A stretch of 37,318 bases of DNA from an uncultured Eubacterium sp. (GCA_910578975.1 CAJTRZ010000017.1:1-37318); one strand, 5' to 3'. Counted from the first letter of the stretch, positions 1-9,522 are shown. Notes: generated by a model from the sequence alone, not told the origin. Made by a program: numbers and translations.

Positions 1-71
1 AGCAAATGCCTGCTTACGCAGTCGCTTGCTTTTCTTTTGCGTGCGATAAACCGGATTTTTCGAGTATTCGG
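1..71. other. Window-edge intergenic sequence with partial stem-loop
   Basis: This is the sequence downstream of the FAD oxidoreductase gene. Positions 1-31 can fold as AGCAA...TTGCT enclosing CTGC-ttac-GCAG. It may be the start of a terminator or of a repeat, but it is cut by the window edge and cannot be judged further. Confidence 0.25.
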
Positions 72-1628
72 CTATTGTTCTTTTGTCTCATGATATTCTT
101 TATCAGTATTTACATTCCACACATTTGTCTTATCATGAATCTCCCCTACAATATTATCTACTGCCTCAAATGAAGTAACCATAGAATGATCCATATTGTT
201 GTATCGATGCTGCCCATTTCGACCAATACAATATAAATTATCAAAAGTATTTAGGTAATCAATAATCTCATCCATATGCTCATATCCATCAAAATATGCC
301 GGATATGCTTTTTGAATACGTTCTCTATGAGAATCAATAACATCTTCTTTATTGATAACTTCCATTTTTACAAGTTCATTAATAGCCAATTCAATGCACT
401 CCTCATCAGACATATTCCAGAAGTCATCTCCTTCTTTGCAGAAATACTCCAAACCAATCCAAACATACTTATTCGGCTCCTCAACCATATATGGAGACCA
501 ATTATTAAATATCTGGATTCGTCCCAGTTTCACACCTGTATCCTGCACATAAATCCAACAATCAGGAACAATGTTATTCAATGTTTTTAATTTAGTTTCA
601 TTCTTCAAATTCAATTTATTTAATAAAAGACCTACCGTAACAAAGTCTCTAAATGGCAAATCCGCCGCTGATTCCTGAACTAATTTAGGAATGTCACTGC
701 CTTGAATCCCTGCCACTAAATCATTTACCGGCATGGAAGACATAAAGATATCTCCTTCATATGTAACTTCGCCACCTTCTTCGATGCAGGTAATTGCTGT
801 AATTTTACCATTCTGTGTGTGAATGTTTTTGACTTCACTATTCATTACAATAGTTCCACCCATGTCCTGAATATCCTCAGCAACATTTTCCCAAAGCTGC
901 CCCGGACCAAACTTAGGATATATATACTCTTCAATTAATGAAGTCTCAACTTTGGCATTTTTTCTATCAGGAAGTATTTTTGAAAACACATCTTTTAAAA
1001 CTGCTGTAATAGACAGACCCTTTACCCTCTGTGCTCCCCAATCTGCCGATATCTCTCTTGGATGGCGTCCCCACAATTTTTCTGTATATCCTTCAAAAAA
1101 CATTGAATAAAGAACGCGCCCAAACCGATTGATATAAAAATTCTCTAAATTATCTTCCGGCAATTTTCTAAATACAGAGTATAAATAACTAAATCCGGCT
1201 TTCATAGTTGTAACAAATCCCATGTTTTTCAGAGTATCCCACTTTAAAGAAATAGGATAGTCAAAGAAATGCTTTGAATAATAAATCCTTGACACTCTGT
1301 TTCGAACAAGCATAACCCTGTCTGTCTTTTCCGGATCTGGTCCCCCCGGTGCAAAACTCTTCTCCCTGTCTAATACTTTGTCATCATAAGAAGGTTGTCC
1401 CTGTGTCGGCATAATATTCTGCCACCACTGATTTACTCTCTCATCTTTAGAGAAAAATCTATGGCCACCGATATCCATCCGGTTACCTTTATATTTGACA
1501 GTCTGGGATATTCCACCAATGCGGTCAGTCTTTTCTAAAATAATTACTTCATAACCCTCCCTTTTTAACAACTCATAACCTGCCGTCAATCCTGCCGGAC
1601 CAGCTCCAATAATTATAACTTTTTTCAT
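72..1628 (-). CDS. FAD-dependent oxidoreductase, UDP-galactopyranose mutase / amine-oxidase-like
   Basis: A 518-residue flavoprotein. The N-terminus has the dinucleotide-binding motif IIIGAGPAGLTAG (residues 5-17), then the acidic end of the second beta strand (ILEK) and an RIGG motif, as in the Glf / protoporphyrinogen-oxidase-like family. The C-terminus has the second FAD contact (YCIGRNGQHRYNNMDHS), typical of UDP-galactopyranose-mutase-like enzymes. It is longer than classic Glf (about 370-390 aa), so the exact substrate is uncertain. A conversion of a nucleotide- or lipid-linked sugar is inferred. It is the last gene of an operon with a GT-C glycosyltransferase and a GtrA protein, which points to surface-glycan synthesis. 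Start: ATG with AGGAGG six bases upstream. It ends in TAG at 72-74. Confidence 0.8.
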   Translation of the reverse strand: MKKVIIIGAGPAGLTAGYELLKREGYEVIILEKTDRIGGISQTVKYKGNRMDIGGHRFFSKDERVNQWWQNIMPTQGQPSYDDKVLDREKSFAPGGPDPEKTDRVMLVRNRVSRIYYSKHFFDYPISLKWDTLKNMGFVTTMKAGFSYLYSVFRKLPEDNLENFYINRFGRVLYSMFFEGYTEKLWGRHPREISADWGAQRVKGLSITAVLKDVFSKILPDRKNAKVETSLIEEYIYPKFGPGQLWENVAEDIQDMGGTIVMNSEVKNIHTQNGKITAITCIEEGGEVTYEGDIFMSSMPVNDLVAGIQGSDIPKLVQESAADLPFRDFVTVGLLLNKLNLKNETKLKTLNNIVPDCWIYVQDTGVKLGRIQIFNNWSPYMVEEPNKYVWIGLEYFCKEGDDFWNMSDEECIELAINELVKMEVINKEDVIDSHRERIQKAYPAYFDGYEHMDEIIDYLNTFDNLYCIGRNGQHRYNNMDHSMVTSFEAVDNIVGEIHDKTNVWNVNTDKEYHETKEQ

Positions 1629-1712
1629 TAATTTCCTCCTAATTGCTTATTAGAAACTTTTATATCAATGTAAAATTAACATGTACCACAAAGTCTCCAA
1701 ACCCTCTTTATT

Positions 1713-2156
1713 TTATTTATAAAGCAGCATTTTTCTTGCCACAAAATTCCATATCAAAACTAACGCTGCCGCAATAACCTTTGCTATCATATATAAGATT
1801 CCTGCCCTCAACAGTACCCACATAATTCCTTCTGTAAAAAGCAGTCCCATAACACCAATAACACCATAGGCAATAAATTCACCCACAGTGCCTGTTTTAT
1901 CAGACCCTTCCTGAAACACAAATATCTTTGATAAAATGAAATTCACAATCAATCCAAAAACAAATGCTATCGCTGTAGCAATGTATACATTCATATGAAT
2001 TGCTTCATGCAGGGACACCATCATTCCCCAGTCAGCAGCAAAAGCAATTCCCCCTACGAAAACATATCGAAATAACTGTACAAAAAAATTATCGGTCTGC
2101 TCATAGAAAATAATATTTATTTTTAGCGTTTTTAATCTATCTATTAGTTCTTTCAC
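1713..2156 (-). CDS. GtrA family membrane protein
   Basis: A 147-residue protein with four hydrophobic segments (about residues 28-48, 58-76, 92-112 and 118-142) in the GtrA / DPMS-like pattern: an FVGGIAFAADWG entry, the FVFGLIVNFILSKIFVF motif in the middle and a C-terminal WNFVARKMLLYK. GtrA proteins are small inner-membrane proteins thought to flip polyprenyl-phosphate-linked sugars so that GT-C glycosyltransferases can use them outside the cell. The gene begins with GTG behind GGGAG, 30 bases after the glycosyltransferase gene and 84 bases before the FAD oxidoreductase gene, so the three very likely form one transcript. The sugar carried is unknown. Confidence 0.85.
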   Translation of the reverse strand: MKELIDRLKTLKINIIFYEQTDNFFVQLFRYVFVGGIAFAADWGMMVSLHEAIHMNVYIATAIAFVFGLIVNFILSKIFVFQEGSDKTGTVGEFIAYGVIGVMGLLFTEGIMWVLLRAGILYMIAKVIAAALVLIWNFVARKMLLYK

Positions 2157-2186
2157 CGGTTTTCTCCCTTTACTTTTACAGACTTT

Positions 2187-3881
2187 TTATAAATTGTAAA
2201 GCAGACTAAACAATCCTATTGTATTTACACACACATATGCTGCCAAAAAGCATTTTAATATGTTCCAAATCATTAGATTTCCTGATTTATGAACACATTT
2301 AATTTCTCCTATACCAGCAGCCATCATGCTAAATATTAATACAATACTAATCAGTACATAACGTACACTTGCTGTACAGACACTTGGATAGTCAAAACAA
2401 AATTTTACATAGGAAAGCAACACCATACCTGAACTTCCAAGAAGCAAAAATTTAATAACTTTTCCACAATTTGCTTTTCTAAGCCATACAATGAATAGTG
2501 CAATAGCAAATATAAATAAAACTAATATCATTATATACATCAGTGTACCAATAAACTTTGACCACTGTGTTGTCGGGAAATATCTTGTCTCTCCAAAAGC
2601 ACAGTACTTAGTAAATAACACGCCAATATTATAAGTAAACTCTTCTGTTCCTCTCATTTGCGGAAGCCATAAAGGCTTCAACTGTGCCCATGTCACTTCA
2701 AATAAACGCTGGGGAACTGTATATATATTCCCCATATATTGTCCCTGCTCCCACCCAATTACCGGCACATAATTAAGCGGAACTTTATATAAAATCAAAT
2801 TCTTAATCGGGAACCATATTCCCAAAGGAATTGAAAGCACTCCAAAAACCAGATATTGTTTGATGTAAAACAAAAGATTTGTCTTATTTTTTATTATTTT
2901 ATAGACAAATACACATGCCATTGCCGGCGCAAGCATAACAACCGAAAGTTTTGCCATCATGCCACAACCTATAGCCAAAGCACATATTATGATATTTTTC
3001 CAACTCGGCCCTTTATACCAGCGTATCATATATAAAACAGTCACAAGACCTAACAACGTGCTAAGAGTATCATTGTTCACTGCCCCTGCATACTCTAAAA
3101 GATATGGGAAAAAAGCAATCACAAGGATTCCTGCCAAAATTCCTTTTTGACTCTTTGTAATTTCTTTCATAATCTTATATGCAATAACCAAAATCATTGT
3201 GGAAAAGAACAACGCCAGTACTTGAAGATTCTCGGCTATAACTTCTTCTGTCATTCCAAACAAACCATTAATTTTTGCCCATATCCCCATAACAATATGT
3301 GAAAATGGTGGCTGGTAATACTGATACTGCTCCATTGGATTTCCCTCTGGCAATGCTGTATGTTTATAAATCTTATATATATATCCAAGATGTCCAAGAC
3401 TTCCCTCTGAGAATGTTCCAATATCATTCTGCTGTTGCATAACATTCGTCAAAAAAACCTGAAACTGTCTTAGAATATAACCAGCAAGCATTGCAGCCCA
3501 AATCCAATTTTGCATCTTCACGGTTTGAATCTTTGACATAACAACTTTCTTTTTTGCCATCCATATCGGTAAAATAATACATATCATCAGCACCAAAAAA
3601 ATGACTAAGGTAATTCTCACATTTTCAAGATGAACTGCCTTATTTTCTTTCAATATTCCAAATACCATCATCATCCATAAAGAAATACATTGTACATATC
3701 CTGCAATGATGTAATAACGATACTGATCTCTAATCTTATTAGACAAAAAAGTAGTAGCAATCATAAATGCACTGAATAACCCTGTCAAAAATATGCGCTG
3801 TGTTTCTCCAACACTTTGAAATACCCAAAATATTGCACATAGCAATAGCAAAATTCTGGTTTCAATATTATGCTCTTTCAT
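2187..3881 (-). CDS. Multi-pass membrane glycosyltransferase (GT-C / family 39-like)
   Basis: A 564-residue protein with about a dozen hydrophobic segments across its length. A large extracytoplasmic loop (about residues 135-205) holds YYQPPFSHIVMGIW, the YY-x-PP signature of ArnT/PMT-type GT-C glycosyltransferases, which use polyprenyl-phosphate sugars. A candidate catalytic acid lies in the same loop (NDIGTF). Acceptor and donor cannot be read from sequence. It is the first gene of a minus-strand operon with a GtrA flippase-like gene and a UGM-like gene. The start is the ATG at 3881; the ribosome site upstream (GGAG, AGAGAAG) is weak and slightly far. TATAAT lies about 30 bases upstream without a good -35. 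Confidence 0.75.
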   Translation of the reverse strand: MKEHNIETRILLLLCAIFWVFQSVGETQRIFLTGLFSAFMIATTFLSNKIRDQYRYYIIAGYVQCISLWMMMVFGILKENKAVHLENVRITLVIFLVLMICIILPIWMAKKKVVMSKIQTVKMQNWIWAAMLAGYILRQFQVFLTNVMQQQNDIGTFSEGSLGHLGYIYKIYKHTALPEGNPMEQYQYYQPPFSHIVMGIWAKINGLFGMTEEVIAENLQVLALFFSTMILVIAYKIMKEITKSQKGILAGILVIAFFPYLLEYAGAVNNDTLSTLLGLVTVLYMIRWYKGPSWKNIIICALAIGCGMMAKLSVVMLAPAMACVFVYKIIKNKTNLLFYIKQYLVFGVLSIPLGIWFPIKNLILYKVPLNYVPVIGWEQGQYMGNIYTVPQRLFEVTWAQLKPLWLPQMRGTEEFTYNIGVLFTKYCAFGETRYFPTTQWSKFIGTLMYIMILVLFIFAIALFIVWLRKANCGKVIKFLLLGSSGMVLLSYVKFCFDYPSVCTASVRYVLISIVLIFSMMAAGIGEIKCVHKSGNLMIWNILKCFLAAYVCVNTIGLFSLLYNL

Positions 3882-3936
3882 TTTTCTTCTCTTCTCCGTT
3901 TTTTTATTGTTATTATAACAAAATCACGCATAAAAA

Positions 3937-3989
3937 GATACTTTTTAATAATTTTTATATTTACTTTGTATCGCATAGCTGAACTCTTA
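3937..3989. repeat. Degenerate copy of AGTTCAGC(C/T)ATGCGATAC repeat family
   Basis: On the minus strand this reads AGTTCAGCTATGCGATACA, matching 18 of 19 bases of one end of the element at 29875-30017 (AGTTCAGCCATGCGATACA). As in that copy, GATAC pairs with GTATC (3937-3941 with 3968-3972). The opposite terminus was not found, so this is a decayed or half copy. It lies just upstream of the glycosyltransferase operon. Confidence 0.55.
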
Positions 3990-3999
3990 CCACAAAAAA

Positions 4000-4058
4000 G
4001 GAACTGCCAGTGATACAGACACCACCAAATAATCGATGTCTGTATCACCAACAGTTCC
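4000..4058 (-). terminator. Intrinsic terminator of the alpha-galactosidase operon
   Basis: Long inverted repeat: GGAACTG (4000-4006) pairs with CAGTTCC (4052-4058), and GTGATACAGACA (4010-4021) with TGTCTGTATCAC (4037-4048). Read on the minus strand it is followed by TTTTTTG. It starts 9 bases past the stop of the YczE-like gene. Confidence 0.9.
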
Positions 4059-4066
4059 AAATCAAA

Positions 4067-4756
4067 CTATAAACTTTTATAAAATTGTTTCCTAAAAAAC
4101 TGTATCAATGGTCCATTACAAAAAGCATTAACTAATGTACCAATTCCAATAATCGTGCCTAATTTTCCATGCGAAAGCGTACAAAATGTCACACCAATAA
4201 GGACACATGCAACATCTGAGATAACTCTTGCCATACGAAAAGATATTTTATCCTTTGTAACCTTTGTTATAATAAACGCAACACTATCATAAGGTGCAAT
4301 CCCAAGTTCTGCTGCCATATACATAGCACAACCAAAAGAGGCAAACAAAGTACCTATCACTAAAAATCCTATTTGTATTGGCAGCGTAGTTGTGAAACCT
4401 ATTTTATCCTGCATTATCCAGCATAAAAAATCTGCTATATATCCAACACAAATCATATTGATAATTGTTCCTACTCCAATACAGTGTCGCACTGTAAAAA
4501 ACACAACCACTAGCAAAATAACATTTACAATCAACTGCCATGTTCCAAATAACATTCCATTAAACCCACTGATTCCAAGATTCATACACGTAAATGGATC
4601 AACACCGAACCCGCTCATTCTATATGCTGCTACACACATTCCGATTAACACAATTCCAATCAGCATAAATGTAACTTTCTTAAGACTATACTTTTGAAGA
4701 ATCCGGCTATTATCAATACCTGTCTTTTGTCTTTGTACCTTTACTATCACATTCAT
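4067..4756 (-). CDS. YczE/YitT-like integral membrane protein
   Basis: A 229-residue protein. It has a short basic cytoplasmic N-terminus (rich in K and R) and five to six membrane segments with the small-residue-rich helices of the YczE/YyaS/YitT group (MSGFGVDPFTCMNLGIS after the first helix, AAELGIAPYDSVAFIITK in the middle). The molecular function of the family is not established. The ATG at 4754-4756 is chosen because GGGAG sits seven bases before it and it overlaps the alpha-galactosidase stop as ATGA, a hallmark of translational coupling. A TTG six bases upstream in the same frame is the alternative. It is the last gene of the transport-galactosidase operon. A role in sugar uptake is only inferred from that coupling. 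Confidence 0.8.
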   Translation of the reverse strand: MNVIVKVQRQKTGIDNSRILQKYSLKKVTFMLIGIVLIGMCVAAYRMSGFGVDPFTCMNLGISGFNGMLFGTWQLIVNVILLVVVFFTVRHCIGVGTIINMICVGYIADFLCWIMQDKIGFTTTLPIQIGFLVIGTLFASFGCAMYMAAELGIAPYDSVAFIITKVTKDKISFRMARVISDVACVLIGVTFCTLSHGKLGTIIGIGTLVNAFCNGPLIQFFRKQFYKSL

Positions 4757-6993
4757 TTCCAATCTCCCTGTTCAACAGCTTCTAATATATAAATACGAGA
4801 TTCAAAATCTGTACATGGTTTCTGATCTGAAGGAACTTCTCCCGCAGTCACATCAGTTGTAATCAGCCCCAAATTCATCAGTTCATCACCATAATTCTCC
4901 GTTTTATTTAAACTGTTTTTGTAACGGTAATCTGGATTCAACCCCTTAAGTTGTACACGCCTGTATGCATCATTGACCACATTCAACGTACGATACCATC
5001 CAACAATTGCAATTTTCTTATCTTCACTTACGACCATCCATACCGTCTCATTTCCCTCAAAAGGGCTTTTCAAACGATAGAATGTACCAAACTGCAAAAT
5101 ACTGCGGTATTTTTTCATAAAGTTAATCTGTGCTTTTACTTCGTGAATTTCATTTTCTGTCAGTTTGTTTAAATCCAATTCATATCCAAAAGTTCCAAAA
5201 TATGCAACATTTGCCCTTGTATGAAGAGGCGTATTTCGATACACCTGATGATTTGGAATTACTGAAACATGACTTCCAATACTGCTGATTGGATAACAAA
5301 AACTCGTTCCATACTGAATCTTCAAACGTTCAACAGCATCAGAATCATCGCTTGCCCAGCCTTGCGGTGCATAGTATAACATGCCCGGATCAAATCTTCC
5401 TCCACCACTGGCACAGGATTCAAACAAAACTTCCGGAAAAGTACTGGTTAATCTCTCATATAAATCATATACACCAAGAATATATCTATGGAAAACCTCT
5501 CCCTGTCTGTCTGCTGGCAGTTCCTTGGAAAAACATTCTGTAATACTTCTGTTCATATCCCATTTAATATAGGAAACCTTTGCCTCACTTAAAATTTTTG
5601 CCATCATATTATAAATATGATCTACAATTTCTTTTCTTGAAAAATCCAGAACATATTGATATCTTCCATGGGACTTATTACGCCCCGGTACAGAAATAAT
5701 CCAATCCGGATGCTCTCTATACAAATTTGAATCTTTATTTACCATTTCAGGTTCAAACCAGAGACCAAATTTCATTCCAAGTTTTTCTATCTTTTCGGCA
5801 ATTCCTACAACGCCATTTGCAAGACGTTTTGGATTTGCCACCCAATCTCCAAGACCTGCCCTGTCGTTGCATCTCTCACCAAACCATCCATCGTCAAGAA
5901 CAAACAGTTCCACACCACACTCTTTTGCCTTCTTTGCAATCTCTACCAATCGCTCTTCTGTAAAATCAAAATATGTAGCTTCCCAGTTATTATTCAGAAT
6001 CGGACGCTCTTTATCTCTCCAATAACCTCTTGCCAATCGTTTCTGATATAGTCTATGGAAGGTCTGACTCATGCCATTCAATCCCTGCCCGGAATATACC
6101 ATGACTGCCTCAGGGGTCTGAAAACTCTCATTTACATCTAATTTCCAATCAAATCCTGCCGGATTAATTCCGACAAGGACACGTGAATTTGTATGTGTAT
6201 CTACTTCTGCCTGAATCAGGAAATTCCCACTATAAATTAATGAAAATCCAATTACTTCTCCCTGATGTTCATCTGCCGTAGGACGCTTCAGCACCATAAA
6301 AGGATTATGTTCGTGAGAAGAATGACCTCTCATACTGTCTACCGCCTGAATCCCCTGTTCTAAACGACGTACCTTTACATGCCGCTCCCTTGACCATGCT
6401 CCAGATAACTGAACCCATTCATAATCATAATCCGGCAGATCAAGGCTCAGACTCATAGCCTGCAGTAAATGAACCGCTTCATCTCCTTCATTATAAAACC
6501 GACTGCTTCTGGCAATGATTCCGCCACTTGCAAATATCGTATACAACAGCTGAATCCTTATTCCTGTCACTTCATCCAACAAATCAACAATTAATGTCTC
6601 CGCCTCTGAATCATCTTCTGTATAAGTTGCCGGAAGCCCTTCTAATTTAGGTTTTCCATGCTCAATGACATAAGATTGAAACTTAAAATCCGATATTCGA
6701 CTTCCATTGCTCTGTAATATTTCTACTGCCGGATGTCGATAGTCTGTAGAACCATATACCGGATACTCCTGTTTTAAATATTCCAGCGAAAAAGTTCTGT
6801 CTCCTTCAAAAACATAAGACCCCATCGGTCTTTGGGAAACTTCCAACAAATACGAAAAGTCTTCTTTGTCATGAATTCTCTTTCCAAAGTAGAGCTGCCC
6901 CAAGTGACCATTCTGCATTATTATCATGATATAACTAATCTCATCATTAAACAGATGAAATGTTTTACTGCTTTTGTGATAAATAATATTCAT
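4753..6993 (-). CDS. Alpha-galactosidase, glycoside hydrolase family 36
   Basis: A 746-residue enzyme, close to the usual 720-750 of bacterial GH36 alpha-galactosidases. Layout: N-terminal beta-supersandwich (about 1-330), TIM barrel (about 335-660) and C-terminal beta domain. The nucleophile is Asp479 in YIKWDMNR. The acid/base is Asp549 in GWASDDSDAVERL, preceded by the SCASGGGRFD substrate loop. VLDDGWFG and GLWFEPEMV are also conserved. There is no signal peptide, so it should act in the cytoplasm on imported melibiose- or raffinose-type sugars, giving galactose for galK/galT nearby. It follows the symporter gene by 21 bases and overlaps the YczE-like gene by four, so all three are co-transcribed. 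Confidence 0.95.
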   Translation of the reverse strand: MNIIYHKSSKTFHLFNDEISYIMIIMQNGHLGQLYFGKRIHDKEDFSYLLEVSQRPMGSYVFEGDRTFSLEYLKQEYPVYGSTDYRHPAVEILQSNGSRISDFKFQSYVIEHGKPKLEGLPATYTEDDSEAETLIVDLLDEVTGIRIQLLYTIFASGGIIARSSRFYNEGDEAVHLLQAMSLSLDLPDYDYEWVQLSGAWSRERHVKVRRLEQGIQAVDSMRGHSSHEHNPFMVLKRPTADEHQGEVIGFSLIYSGNFLIQAEVDTHTNSRVLVGINPAGFDWKLDVNESFQTPEAVMVYSGQGLNGMSQTFHRLYQKRLARGYWRDKERPILNNNWEATYFDFTEERLVEIAKKAKECGVELFVLDDGWFGERCNDRAGLGDWVANPKRLANGVVGIAEKIEKLGMKFGLWFEPEMVNKDSNLYREHPDWIISVPGRNKSHGRYQYVLDFSRKEIVDHIYNMMAKILSEAKVSYIKWDMNRSITECFSKELPADRQGEVFHRYILGVYDLYERLTSTFPEVLFESCASGGGRFDPGMLYYAPQGWASDDSDAVERLKIQYGTSFCYPISSIGSHVSVIPNHQVYRNTPLHTRANVAYFGTFGYELDLNKLTENEIHEVKAQINFMKKYRSILQFGTFYRLKSPFEGNETVWMVVSEDKKIAIVGWYRTLNVVNDAYRRVQLKGLNPDYRYKNSLNKTENYGDELMNLGLITTDVTAGEVPSDQKPCTDFESRIYILEAVEQGDWK

Positions 6994-7014
6994 ACATAAC
7001 TCCCTTCTGCCAGA

Positions 7015-8421
7015 TTATTCTGCCTTGTGAATCTCATTTAATTTCATTTCGATTTCTCTCATTTTTTCCCCTTTTAAATTATACTTTTTCTTATATATTA
7101 ATAAACTGAATACTGCTAAAACAATTGGAACGACAATCATTAAAATTCTAATACCCAGAATCGTTCCTGCTGACTGTGCGGCAGCTTTTGCATTATAACC
7201 TACAAGTTGGAGTCCCACACCAGTCAGACCTCCTGCTGCTGCCATTGCAGCTTTCATCAGAAATGTCTGTGCTGAACATGTAACGCTCTCATTTCTAGTT
7301 CCAAATTTCACCTCGCCATAATCAATAACATCTGCAATGCAGCATGTTGTAACACCAAGGGAAAGTCCTGAACCAAAGAAAATAAATGCACAACTAAATG
7401 CAACCAATACTGCATTCGTTGGAGCAGCATATCCAAACACCGCAAGAAGTATAAATCCGATAATTGGAAGAACACACGCCATCGTATAAACTTTTTCCCT
7501 GCTTATCTTTTCTGCTATTTTCGGGAAGCATATCAATCCGAGCATTTCTGCTACAATTGCAAATCCAAAAATTGAATACAGATATTCATTGCCACATACT
7601 ACTTTAAAATAGTAAACTGCAAAACTTTTAGCAATCTGTGTACAAAGATTAAATGTAAGAAGCAATCCAATAAACGCAAGTAACTGGTCATTCTTAAAAA
7701 TAACTCTGAATGCATCTTTTAAATTTGTTTTCTGTGCTTTCTCCCCCAATGTTGATTGTTCTTTGACATTAAACACTGTAATTCCGATTGTTACAATAAA
7801 AATTACTGCAATAATAATTGCAAAAATTGTATAACCGATTTCACTGTAATCTTTCTGTCCTGCCATCTTATTCAATCCATTTATGATATACAGTCCAAAT
7901 GTTGCTACGGAAAATCCAGCCAGACTTGCAAAAAATCGAGGAATTACCGAAACCTTTTCTCTTTCCCTTGGATCATTCGTTAAATTTGGCAGCCATGACC
8001 AATAAGGTACATCCATTACCGTATATGTCATTCCATAAAGTATGTACATCACAGAAACATACACATAAAGTGCTGTTCCTTTTAAATCGAAACTATAAAA
8101 CAATAGAACAAATACAATCGAATTTATCAAAGTTCCAATGACAAGCCATATTCGAAACTTACCATATTTCGTATGGGTATTATCAACAACCATACCCATC
8201 ATCGGATCGTTCACTGCATCCCAGATACGTGCTACAAAGAACAGTATTCCTACAAAAGCCGGTGCAAGATATAACGTATCTGTAAAATAAAGCATCAAAA
8301 AAGCTCCTACCAGATTACAAATCGCATCTTTTCCAATTGCACCAATGCCAAAACAATACTTTTCCCGCGCTGATACTTTTTTATATTGTGCCATTTCAGC
8401 ACTCTGCGTCTGTTTACTCAT
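7015..8421 (-). CDS. GPH-family sugar:cation symporter (melibiose/raffinose type)
   Basis: A 468-residue MFS-fold transporter of the glycoside-pentoside-hexuronide group. About 12 hydrophobic segments are visible. Family marks are the N-terminal KYCFGIGAIGKDAICNL, the helix-2 stretch ARIWDAVNDPMMGMVVDNT with its cation-site acidic residues, and the central Asp-rich cytoplasmic loop. The ATG at 8421 is preferred to a start 25 codons upstream because GGAGGT lies seven bases before it and the upstream segment looks non-family. The gene heads the operon with the GH36 alpha-galactosidase, which makes an alpha-galactoside the likely cargo. The substrate itself is inferred, not seen. Confidence 0.88.
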   Translation of the reverse strand: MSKQTQSAEMAQYKKVSAREKYCFGIGAIGKDAICNLVGAFLMLYFTDTLYLAPAFVGILFFVARIWDAVNDPMMGMVVDNTHTKYGKFRIWLVIGTLINSIVFVLLFYSFDLKGTALYVYVSVMYILYGMTYTVMDVPYWSWLPNLTNDPREREKVSVIPRFFASLAGFSVATFGLYIINGLNKMAGQKDYSEIGYTIFAIIIAVIFIVTIGITVFNVKEQSTLGEKAQKTNLKDAFRVIFKNDQLLAFIGLLLTFNLCTQIAKSFAVYYFKVVCGNEYLYSIFGFAIVAEMLGLICFPKIAEKISREKVYTMACVLPIIGFILLAVFGYAAPTNAVLVAFSCAFIFFGSGLSLGVTTCCIADVIDYGEVKFGTRNESVTCSAQTFLMKAAMAAAGGLTGVGLQLVGYNAKAAAQSAGTILGIRILMIVVPIVLAVFSLLIYKKKYNLKGEKMREIEMKLNEIHKAE

Positions 8422-8505
8422 AATAATTACCTCCAATACTAAATTGTTATATACTGTCCGAATTTCCAACGAAAACCGTGCACGTTTTTGTTTCATTCTG
8501 GTATT

Positions 8506-8549
8506 ATTATAAGCATGATTCTTCTCTATCCGGTAGAAACTTTCGTTTC
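8506..8549 (-). promoter_or_regulatory. Promoter of the alpha-galactosidase operon with inverted repeat
   Basis: Minus-strand TATAAT at 8506-8511 has no recognisable -35 hexamer (ACCGGA sits at the 17-base position). Directly upstream is GAAAC-TTTC-GTTTC (8536-8549). A poor -35 next to an inverted repeat is the pattern expected of a promoter that needs an activator. The adjacent AraC-type gene is the obvious candidate. Confidence 0.55.
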
Positions 8550-8558
8550 ATGAATCAG

Positions 8559-9449
8559 TCAAAATGTTTCATTATATAACTGCTCAATATTCTTTCCACA
8601 TTCCTTCAGTCTTTTTCTTACCTCTTCAGTATGTTCTCTCCGATAAACGCTCGGCGGCACTCCCATCTGTTTCTTAAATGACTTTGAAAAAACCAACGCA
8701 TCACTGTAACCACATGATATCGCAATTTCTTCAATAGATAGTTCTGTTACTGTAAGCAACTCCTTCGCTCTCGATATTCTGAACCTGGACAAAAATTCCT
8801 GAGGAGACATTTCGAGGCTTTTTTCAAACATTTTATATAAATAACTTCTGTTCACACATACATATGATGCAATATCTGCCACTTTAATAGGCTTTGAATA
8901 ATTATTTCTAATATATTTCACTGCCTGTTCCACATAAAGACTCTCTTTTGTTTTTTCATCCTTTCTCTCTATCTCAATATCTTTAGTCAATACATAAAAA
9001 AATTCCAAAAGAATGCTTTGTAACAAATATTGATTATTTGAAGAAGAATTATTATTTTTCAACATTTTCAATACTAACTGTTTCAGTTCCTTTCCATTCT
9101 CTGATTGAAAAGATAACTGATTACTGTTTAGTCCAATATCACTGACATATTCTTTTGCACGATTACCGCCAAAACCAACCCATAAATATGTCCATGGTTC
9201 TGTGTCATCTGCCTGATAAAATGTCAGTACTTCAGGTTCAATCAAAAATCCCTGTCCTGCCTGTAGTTCATATTTCTTCTCTCCAACCTGATAAATGCCT
9301 TTTCCATCCAAAATAAAATGAATAATATAATTCGGTCTTGCCGCCGGTCCGAAGCTATGAAGCGGCTGACACTGTGCATAACCACAAAAACACAAAAACA
9401 GATCCTTAAATTTTGAATCGGATAATTGTAAAACATACGCATTCTCCAT
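8559..9449 (-). CDS. AraC-family transcriptional regulator
   Basis: A 296-residue regulator. The N-terminal half (about 20-150) is a cupin-like sugar-sensing domain (GKGIYQVGEKKYELQAG, then FLIEPEVLTFY). The C-terminal third (about 190-290) is a double helix-turn-helix AraC domain, with VADIASYVCVNRSYLYKMF and the family signature ELSIEEIAISCGYSDALVF...FKKQMGVPPSVYR. The start ATG is preceded by AAGGAG. It lies immediately upstream of, and in the same direction as, the symporter/alpha-galactosidase operon, whose promoter has an inverted repeat and weak -35. It is therefore probably the activator of that operon, like RafR/MsmR-type regulators. The effector sugar is inferred to be an alpha-galactoside. 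Confidence 0.9.
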   Translation of the reverse strand: MENAYVLQLSDSKFKDLFLCFCGYAQCQPLHSFGPAARPNYIIHFILDGKGIYQVGEKKYELQAGQGFLIEPEVLTFYQADDTEPWTYLWVGFGGNRAKEYVSDIGLNSNQLSFQSENGKELKQLVLKMLKNNNSSSNNQYLLQSILLEFFYVLTKDIEIERKDEKTKESLYVEQAVKYIRNNYSKPIKVADIASYVCVNRSYLYKMFEKSLEMSPQEFLSRFRISRAKELLTVTELSIEEIAISCGYSDALVFSKSFKKQMGVPPSVYRREHTEEVRKRLKECGKNIEQLYNETF

Positions 9450-9522
9450 AACTATCTCCTTTCATTGATTATTCATATAACGCAATCATTAAACAAACTA
9501 CTATATTCTTCATTAACGATTA

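Noticed and set aside
8422..8496. N-terminal extension of the symporter frame by 25 residues
   Set aside because: It would include the promoter -10 spacer region and lacks a ribosome site, while the ATG at 8421 has GGAGGT at ideal spacing.
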